NCBI GenBank assembly: GCA_020847015.1
Contig: JADLCW010000252.1
Span: 1-10,089 of the forward strand
DNA from: Thermomicrobiales bacterium
GTDB lineage: Bacteria > Chloroflexota > Chloroflexia > Thermomicrobiales > UBA6265
DNA length: 10,089 nt
Direction of reading: 5' to 3'
Under the pieces are notes generated by a model. That model ran no database searches and had not been told where the DNA came from. It worked only from the letters and a program-made list of their open reading frames with translations. The position numbers were made by a program, and so were the translations under genes. Below are positions 5,685-10,089 of the stretch, one piece after another; positions within the stretch are counted from its first letter, which is position 1; each line of letters opens with the position of its first letter.

Positions 5685-6701
5685 ATGGTCTTTCGCGCGG
5701 AATCCCCACGGCAAACGGGCCAGGGACTGATCGACGCCATCCTCCGCTATCGCGGAGCGGGCGGCAAGGAAGCGATCCGCGACGCCGACCGCAACATCCG
5801 CGACCAGGTGGCCCGCCAATACGGCGCCGATGTGCAGCGCATCCGCACCGTGGCGCGCCAACTGGCCGACCAGCGGCGCTTGGGCGAAGTCGGTCCAGTC
5901 GACGAATTCGCCAACACGCTGCAGCATTTCGTCGACCGGGTCAGCACCGCCACCTACGGCTATGGGGGCCTGTTCGCCGAAGTCAATCCCGACCCCGGCG
6001 TGGCCGCCCAATTGCGCCAGTTCGATCAGCGCATGCTCGCCGGCGACACCGACATCGCCGCCGCCATCGATGCGCTGGAAGCATCCGCCGCCAACAACGG
6101 CGATGTCGCCGCGCCAGCCCGCGCCGGAGCCGCCGCGGCGCGGGCGCTGCTGCGTCAGTTCGATCTGCGCGCCGAGGTGATGGCCACCGGCAAACCCGCC
6201 GACCGCGAAAGCGTGCTGCAGGCGCTCGGGCCGGAGCTGCCGGAACTCCCCCATCCCGCCTGGAATCTCGATCTCGGGGTGGCGCTCTCCGTGCTCGGCG
6301 ACGACCGCATCGTGGACGCCAAAATCGGCATCGAGGGCGATGGGATCGCGCTGCGGCTGTTCCGGCTGGGTGAAGCGCCGGAAGAGTGGCTGCTGGTTCC
6401 GCGCCAGACCGATCTGGGGTTGGCCCGCGTGCGCCCGGTGGAGGTTCCCGCCGCAGGTCATGAAACCAGTCTGGCCGGAGCGACCTACCGTGCTGTCGTC
6501 GAGGGACAGGGGCGCGGCGAGGTGGTCGGAGTCAGCGGCGGCTCCGGCATTCGGCCGGTGCGTTTCGTGCTGCTGACCGGAGAGTCGGATCCGCAGGCGC
6601 GGGCGCTGCTGCTCGACTGGGAAACCGAGCGGCAAGCCTTCGCCGGAACCGAGGTTCATCCGAACGACGTCGAGATTTTCGGGCCACCGCTCGGCGAATA
6701 G
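5685..6701 (+). CDS. Uncharacterised protein of the Psp-like cluster: helical N-terminus, beta-rich DUF4178-like C-terminus
   Basis: The protein has 338 residues, no membrane segment, no signal peptide and no cysteine. Residues ~10-175 are predicted mostly helical and rich in Arg, Asp, Gln and Ala, with heptad-like stretches (IRDADRNIRDQVARQY; RIRTVARQLADQ). A conspicuous YGYGGLF is at 91-97, followed by an Ala-rich helical part. Residues ~195-335 look beta-rich, with repeated short strands such as DAKIGIEGDGIALRLFRL, EEWLLVP, AGATYRAVVEG, RFVLLTG, ALLLDWETERQAFAGTEVHPNDVEIF. The arrangement of an EWLL strand, an LLDWE strand and a closing VHPNDVEIF recalls DUF4178 proteins that I associate with bacterial PspA loci, but I cannot confirm that. 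The start ATG has GGGAGG (5673-5678) six bases upstream. It sits directly before pspA with a 40-bp gap, so a role as a PspA partner or adaptor is the simplest guess. Function unknown. Confidence 0.8.
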   Translation: MVFRAESPRQTGQGLIDAILRYRGAGGKEAIRDADRNIRDQVARQYGADVQRIRTVARQLADQRRLGEVGPVDEFANTLQHFVDRVSTATYGYGGLFAEVNPDPGVAAQLRQFDQRMLAGDTDIAAAIDALEASAANNGDVAAPARAGAAAARALLRQFDLRAEVMATGKPADRESVLQALGPELPELPHPAWNLDLGVALSVLGDDRIVDAKIGIEGDGIALRLFRLGEAPEEWLLVPRQTDLGLARVRPVEVPAAGHETSLAGATYRAVVEGQGRGEVVGVSGGSGIRPVRFVLLTGESDPQARALLLDWETERQAFAGTEVHPNDVEIFGPPLGE

Positions 6702-6741
6702 CGCACTCGGCGCCAACGCCCTCACGCCGGAAGGAAATCAC

Positions 6742-7470
6742 ATGGGCATTTTCGACCGCATGTCGCAGTTGATCCGGGCCAATGTCAACGACATCCTCGA
6801 CCGCTCCGAGGATCCGGAAAAAATGCTGAACCAGTTGATCCGCGATATGGAGGACAGCATCCGGAATGCCCGTCAGCAGGTGGCGGCGATGATCGTGCAA
6901 GAGAAGGAGTTGCAGGCCGACTGGAACCAAACCCAGCTGCTGGCCAACGAATGGGGTCAGAAAGCGCAGCGGGCGGTCGGCGCCGGCAAGGACGATCTGG
7001 CTCGCGAGGCGCTGCGGCGCAAGCGCGACAACGACGAAAATGCGCGCGTCTACGGCGAGCAGTTGGCCGTGCAGCAGCAGGCGGTCGACAAGTTGAAGCA
7101 ACAGTTGCGCCAACTGGAGGCGAAGTATCAATCGACGCTGAGTCAGCGCGACGCGCTGGTCGCCCGCCAGCGGCGCGCCGAAGCGACCCGCCAGGTGGCG
7201 ACCGCCGCCTCGGCGACGGTGTTCTCTCCCTTCGACCCCACCGCTGAACTGGACCGCATGGAGCGCCAGATTCGCAGCAACGAAGCCCACGCCGCGGCAG
7301 CGCTGGAGATGGGCGAGGACACCAGTCTGGAAGCCCAGTTCCGCGAACTGGGCGCGGACGCCGAAATCGAATCGGAGCTGGCGGCGCTGAAGGCGGGCGT
7401 CGGCGGGGCCGCGCCGGAACTGACCGCCGGCGACGGGTCGTCCGGCAACGGCGGCTCCTCCAGCGCGTAG
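6742..7470 (+). CDS. pspA: PspA/IM30-family membrane-associated protein
   Basis: PspA/IM30 proteins are bacterial relatives of ESCRT-III that bind stressed membranes through an N-terminal amphipathic helix and form rods or rings that protect or remodel the bilayer. This copy has 242 residues. Residues 1-22 (MGIFDRMSQLIRANVNDILD) are the typical amphipathic helix; EDPEKMLNQLIRDME (23-37) is a family hallmark. A long charged coiled-coil hairpin runs to ~155, and shorter helices with FDPTAELDRMERQI follow at ~165-215. The last ~25 residues are a Gly/Ser/Ala-rich flexible tail, which makes the protein longer than the 222 residues of E. coli PspA. AAGGA (6731-6735) lies six bases before the ATG. 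No pspF, pspB or pspC is present, so control must differ from that in enterobacteria. Its neighbours are the unnamed 338-residue protein upstream and the SPFH protein downstream, 39 bp away, in one likely operon. Confidence 0.95.
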   Translation: MGIFDRMSQLIRANVNDILDRSEDPEKMLNQLIRDMEDSIRNARQQVAAMIVQEKELQADWNQTQLLANEWGQKAQRAVGAGKDDLAREALRRKRDNDENARVYGEQLAVQQQAVDKLKQQLRQLEAKYQSTLSQRDALVARQRRAEATRQVATAASATVFSPFDPTAELDRMERQIRSNEAHAAAALEMGEDTSLEAQFRELGADAEIESELAALKAGVGGAAPELTAGDGSSGNGGSSSA

Positions 7471-7509
7471 CCGAACCTGCGCGCCGCGCGATCTGTCCGG
7501 GAGAACGCC

Positions 7510-8571
7510 ATGGCTATCATCGATGTCATCGAACTCACCAACGAACGCCCCGGCGAAATCGTGCGCCGGGTTCCGGAAACCGGTCCGGGCGAATTCAAGC
7601 TCGGTTCGCAACTGATCGTGCGCGAGGGTCAGCGGGCGGTGTTCGTCCGCGACGGCAAGGCGCTGGATATCTTCGGCCCCGGCCGCCACACTCTCTCCAC
7701 CGACAACATTCCGCTGCTGACCGGGCTCATCGGGCTTCCCTTTGGGGGGCGCTCGCCCTTCACCGCCGAGGTCTATTTCGTTTCCATGCGGGATTTCACC
7801 GATCTCAAATGGGGCACCCCGCAGCCGCTGGTCTACCGCGACACCGAATTGGGCATGATCCGGTTGCGCGCCTTCGGCACCTACGCCATGCGCGTCGCCG
7901 ACCCGCAGCTGTTCGTCAACCAGATCGTCGGCACGCGCGGGGTCTACTCCACCAGCGACATCGAGGACTACCTGCGCAGCATCATTCTCAACGAGTTCAA
8001 CGATCTGCTGGGCAGTTTGACGACCTCCATCCTCGACATTCAGGGGATGACCAGGGAGCTGGCCGTCACCGCCCGCAACGCGCTGACCGATGATTTCGAA
8101 CGACTCGGGCTGGAATTACGTGGATTCCAGATCTCGTCGATCACTCCGCCGGAGGCGGTGCAGCAGCGCATCGACGAGCGCTCCGGCATGGCCGCCCTGG
8201 GCGACATGGGCGCCTACATGCAATTCAAAACCGCGCAGGCCATCGGCGATGTGGGTGCGGGCAAGGCCGGCGGCGGAGCCGGCGACGTCGCGGCCACCGG
8301 GGTTGGCGTGGGCGCCGGCATCGGCATGGGCGCAGCCATGGCCGGCGCGGTGCAAGGCGCCTTCAATCGCCCGGCCGAGCAGCCAGCCAGCGCCACCGCC
8401 ACCATCACCTGCCCCAACTGCCACGCCACCATTCCGGCCGGCAGCAAGTTTTGTCCCAATTGCGGCCAGCCGCTGCAGCCGGCGACCGTGACCTGCCCCA
8501 ACTGCGGGACCGCCAACCCGGCCGGGGCCAAATTCTGCGTCGAGTGCGGCAAGAGCCTGACCGGATCGTAA
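7510..8571 (+). CDS. SPFH-domain (YdjI/virion-core-like) protein with two C-terminal zinc ribbons
   Basis: SPFH proteins scaffold membrane microdomains. This 353-residue protein resembles the YdjI-type branch that sits in PspA operons of Bacillus and others. Residues ~25-220 form the SPFH (band 7) domain: LIVREGQRAVFVRDGKALDI and FGPGRHTLST at the front, VYFVSMRDF, RLRAFGTYAMRVADP in the middle, then a helical part (DDFERLGLELRGFQISSITP). There is no N-terminal membrane helix, as usual for this branch. Residues ~245-290 are Gly/Ala/Met-rich (GVGVGAGIGMGAAMAGAVQG), perhaps a membrane-inserting or oligomerising helix. Two treble-clef-like zinc ribbons follow: C301/C304 with C315/C318, and C329/C332 with C343/C346, each with the repeated xAGxKFCxxCG pattern. 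GGGAGA (7499-7504) lies before the ATG. In Bacillus, YdjI helps recruit PspA to membranes; I infer a similar role. The shared zinc ribbons with the first gene of the cluster suggest a common partner. Confidence 0.93.
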   Translation: MAIIDVIELTNERPGEIVRRVPETGPGEFKLGSQLIVREGQRAVFVRDGKALDIFGPGRHTLSTDNIPLLTGLIGLPFGGRSPFTAEVYFVSMRDFTDLKWGTPQPLVYRDTELGMIRLRAFGTYAMRVADPQLFVNQIVGTRGVYSTSDIEDYLRSIILNEFNDLLGSLTTSILDIQGMTRELAVTARNALTDDFERLGLELRGFQISSITPPEAVQQRIDERSGMAALGDMGAYMQFKTAQAIGDVGAGKAGGGAGDVAATGVGVGAGIGMGAAMAGAVQGAFNRPAEQPASATATITCPNCHATIPAGSKFCPNCGQPLQPATVTCPNCGTANPAGAKFCVECGKSLTGS

Positions 8572-8606
8572 ACGCCGGCCAGGTGCACGGGAGGGAAGGA
8601 ACGGAC

Positions 8607-8912
8607 ATGAGCGAACGGGTGAATCGGCGGATGCGGGGGGTCGCCGTAGTGGCCCCATTGACGGCGGCGCTGGCGCTGGCGCTCTCCGCCGGAGCTGCGG
8701 CGGCCCAGAGCGCGGCGCCCACCGTGGACGACATCGCCGCCGCGGTGCGGGCGCGGGTCGGCGACGTCGGAATCTCCATCGGTTCGGGTACGACCGGCGC
8801 GGTGACGATCGGGGCCAGCGAAACGCTGCCCGTAACTTCCGGTGGGGCCGTCACGGCCGACGGCGGCCGGTCCGTCGCGCTCGGCGACAGTCTCGGCCAT
8901 TCGGGCGAGTGA
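8607..8912 (+). CDS. Small exported protein of unknown function, last gene of the Psp-like cluster
   Basis: The protein has 101 residues. MSERVNRRMRG gives a basic start, then a hydrophobic core (VAVVAPLTAALALALSAG) and an AAAAQS cleavage-type site near residue 34: a Sec signal peptide with no lipobox cysteine. The mature part is only ~67 residues: a short helix (VDDIAAAVRARVG), then Gly/Ser/Thr/Val-rich sequence in short beta-like stretches (ISIGSGTTGAVTIGASETLPVTSGGAVT) ending SLGHSGE. It has no cysteine and no repeat I recognise. The ATG has GGAAGGA (8594-8600) six bases upstream and lies 35 bp after the SPFH gene; the frame is open upstream but that part overlaps the SPFH gene and is not needed. 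It is followed by the terminator, so it belongs to the same transcript. Its presence links the cytosolic PspA/SPFH machinery to the outer face of the membrane; this is inference. I know no family for it. Confidence 0.75.
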   Translation: MSERVNRRMRGVAVVAPLTAALALALSAGAAAAQSAAPTVDDIAAAVRARVGDVGISIGSGTTGAVTIGASETLPVTSGGAVTADGGRSVALGDSLGHSGE

Positions 8913-8917
8913 CGGCG

Positions 8918-8962
8918 CGCTCGCCATTGGCGAGTGAGTGTCCAGGCGCCTCGTCTTGGCGC
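8918..8962 (+). other. Two small hairpins before the operon terminator
   Basis: CTCGCC (8920-8925), loop ATT, GGCGAG (8929-8934); the stem extends to eight pairs with one G-T pair. A second one follows: GCGCC (8946-8950), seven-base loop, GGCGC (8958-8962). Neither has a T-tract. With the terminator at 8981 they make three successive hairpins in the 3' untranslated part, which could slow 3' decay of the mRNA. Confidence 0.4.
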
Positions 8963-8980
8963 AGTGCATGTCACTATCGA

Positions 8981-9022
8981 CAGCGGCGCGACCCCCGGTG
9001 ATTGGGGGTCGCGCCGCTGTTT
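8981..9022 (+). terminator. Strong intrinsic terminator of the Psp-like operon
   Basis: CAGCGGCGCGACCCCC (8981-8996) pairs perfectly over 16 bp with GGGGGTCGCGCCGCTG (9004-9019); the loop GGTGATT has seven bases. TTT follows at 9020-9022, a short T-tract. On the other strand the bases after the stem (TCGATAG) contain no T-run, so it acts on rightward transcription. It separates the cluster from gyrA. Confidence 0.85.
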
Positions 9023-9104
9023 GTGCGTCGCTCCCGGAGCGGACCCGAAGAGCGCCCGGCGGGCATGTCCGTATACGTCGATCTCCGCGCGAATACGCCA
9101 AAAA

Positions 9105-9113
9105 TGGTATACT
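9105..9113 (+). promoter_or_regulatory. Extended -10 promoter for gyrA
   Basis: TGGTATACT (9105-9113) is a TGn extended -10 with TATACT at 5 of 6 to consensus. No -35 is recognisable at 17 bp, which extended -10 promoters tolerate. The start of transcription would be near 9120, leaving a ~45-base leader. A second GTATAC lies 36 bp upstream at 9071-9076. Confidence 0.6.
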
Positions 9114-9163
9114 TGCCCTTGTCAACCGAGCATCGTCCCTGCCCCCATTGAGAGGATTTTCGC

Positions 9164-10089
9164 GTGGAGATCGGCAACGTCCGGCTGGCCAGCATCGAAG
9201 GCGAGATGCGCCAGTCCTACCTCGATTACGCCATGAGCGTGATCGTCCAGCGCGCCCTGCCGGACGCGCGGGACGGTCTCAAACCCGTCCACCGCCGGGT
9301 GCTCTACGCCATGGCGGAAATGGGGATGCGCTCCAACAGCCGCTATCGCAAGAGCGCCGGCATCGTGGGCGAGGTGCTCAAGAGCTACCACCCCCACGGC
9401 GACTCCGCCGTCTACGACACGCTGGTGCGCATGGCGCAGGACTTCAACCTGCGCTACCCGCTGATCGATGGGCAGGGCAACTTCGGTTCGGTCGATGGCG
9501 ACGGCGCGGCGGCGATGCGCTACACCGAGGCGCGGCTGGCCCAGATCGCCGACGAGTTGCTGGCCGATCTCGACAAGCAGACGGTCGACTTCAAACCCAA
9601 CTACGACGCCTCGACCGAGGAACCCAAGGTGCTGCCGGCGCGGCTGCCGAACTTGCTGATCAATGGCGGGTCCGGCATCGCCGTCGGCATGGCGACCAAC
9701 ATCCCGCCCCACAATCTGAACGAAATCTGCGATGCGGTCACCGCCCTCATCGAGAACCCCGAAGCGACCATCGAAGATCTGATGGAGATCGTCCAGGGGC
9801 CAGATTTCCCGACCGGCGGCATCATTCTGGGACGCGAGGGCATCAAGGCGGCCTACGCCACCGGCCGCGGCCGGGTAGTCATCCGCGCCCGTGCGTTCGT
9901 CGAGGAAGCGCCGCGCGGCGGTTTCCAGATCGTCGTCACCGAGCTGCCCTACCAGGTCAACAAGGCTGTGCTGCTGGAGCGCATCGCCGAACTGGTCAAG
10001 GACGGCAAACTGGACGGCATCCGCGATCTGCGCGACGAGTCGGACCGCTCCGGCATGCGCGCCGTCATCGAACTGAAGCGCGACGCGCA
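9164..10089 (+). CDS. gyrA: DNA gyrase subunit A, N-terminal part (runs off the right edge)
   Basis: GyrA cuts and rejoins DNA in the gyrase A2B2 complex, which introduces negative supercoils with ATP. About 308 residues are present; the family has ~800-900. The frame starts at GTG 9164 with GAGAGG (9150-9155) eight bases before, and reads MEIGNVRLASIEGEMRQSYL, the expected start with hardly any extension. QRALPDARDGLKPVHRRVLY marks the breakage domain, followed by YHPHGDSAVYDT and DGQGNFGSVDGDGAAAMRYTE. The catalytic tyrosine is Tyr120 (E. coli Tyr122). Ser81 and Asp85 correspond to E. coli Ser83 and Asp87, so the common quinolone-resistance changes are absent. GIAVGMATNIPPHN and ELPYQVNK agree with GyrA. 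The GyrA-box needed to tell it from ParC lies outside, but the sequence fits GyrA better. No gyrB is next to it. It has its own promoter and is insulated by the terminator at 8981. Confidence 0.96.
   Translation, partial: MEIGNVRLASIEGEMRQSYLDYAMSVIVQRALPDARDGLKPVHRRVLYAMAEMGMRSNSRYRKSAGIVGEVLKSYHPHGDSAVYDTLVRMAQDFNLRYPLIDGQGNFGSVDGDGAAAMRYTEARLAQIADELLADLDKQTVDFKPNYDASTEEPKVLPARLPNLLINGGSGIAVGMATNIPPHNLNEICDAVTALIENPEATIEDLMEIVQGPDFPTGGIILGREGIKAAYATGRGRVVIRARAFVEEAPRGGFQIVVTELPYQVNKAVLLERIAELVKDGKLDGIRDLRDESDRSGMRAVIELKRDA

Noticed and set aside
5571..7689. Two ~385-codon minus-strand frames opposite the Psp-like genes (5571-6725 and 6532-7689)
   Set aside because: Mirror images of well-supported plus-strand genes with domain matches and ribosome sites; they overlap each other's neighbours and show His/Gln/Gly-rich noise.
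8934..9236. 100-codon plus-strand frame across the terminator and gyrA start
   Set aside because: It crosses the 16-bp hairpin and the gyrA promoter, and lies out of frame with gyrA; no ribosome site.
1..10089. tRNA, rRNA, CRISPR, insertion sequences, prophage or att sites
   Set aside because: No cloverleaf-like GGTTCGAATCC pattern, no regular spaced repeats and no transposase or integrase motif seen; base composition looks even across the window.

Overview
The window is GC-rich, gene-dense bacterial chromosome. It carries housekeeping genes on both strands plus one five-gene envelope-stress-type cluster. The best guess for the organism is a member of the Chloroflexota, possibly Thermomicrobia-like. 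That rests on high GC, a DnaJ with a shortened zinc finger next to an HspR-like MerR regulator, and a PspA/SPFH/zinc-ribbon cluster. It is an inference from gene style, not a phylogenetic result. I see no tRNA, rRNA, CRISPR array, transposase, integrase or phage gene.

Layout. The left edge (to 217) holds the C-terminal end of a membrane protein resembling DUF4126. A 199-bp gap follows, with a near-repeat of 24 bp, an internal palindrome and a possible -10 box. Then comes dnaJ (417-1541), overlapping by one base with an HspR-like MerR-family regulator (1541-1888). purA (1972-3276) follows after 83 bp. purA converges on gpsA (minus strand, 3273-4349), and the two TAG stop codons interlock in one CTAG palindrome. 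gpsA is divergent from fabZ (4489-4956), which has the best sigma70-like promoter in the window.

The region 5087-8912 looks like one operon of five co-directional genes with gaps of 70, 40, 39 and 35 bp. In order they are: a two-helix membrane protein with a cytosolic winged-helix-like segment and a zinc ribbon; a 338-residue protein I cannot name with confidence (alpha-helical front, beta-rich back); a PspA/IM30 membrane-binding coiled-coil protein; an SPFH-domain protein with a glycine-rich segment and two zinc ribbons; and a 101-residue exported protein. A 16-bp perfect hairpin terminator (8981-9019) closes the unit. This resembles the Bacillus ydjFGHI type of PspA system in parts, but its order and two of its components are different. 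It is the most interesting part of the window.

After the terminator, an extended -10 promoter leads into gyrA, which starts at a GTG (9164) and runs off the right edge. It is the only gene here without its end, apart from the left-edge fragment, which lacks its beginning.

Seven of the eleven stop codons visible are TAG, which is unusual for a GC-rich genome. Four of these read TAGCGC.
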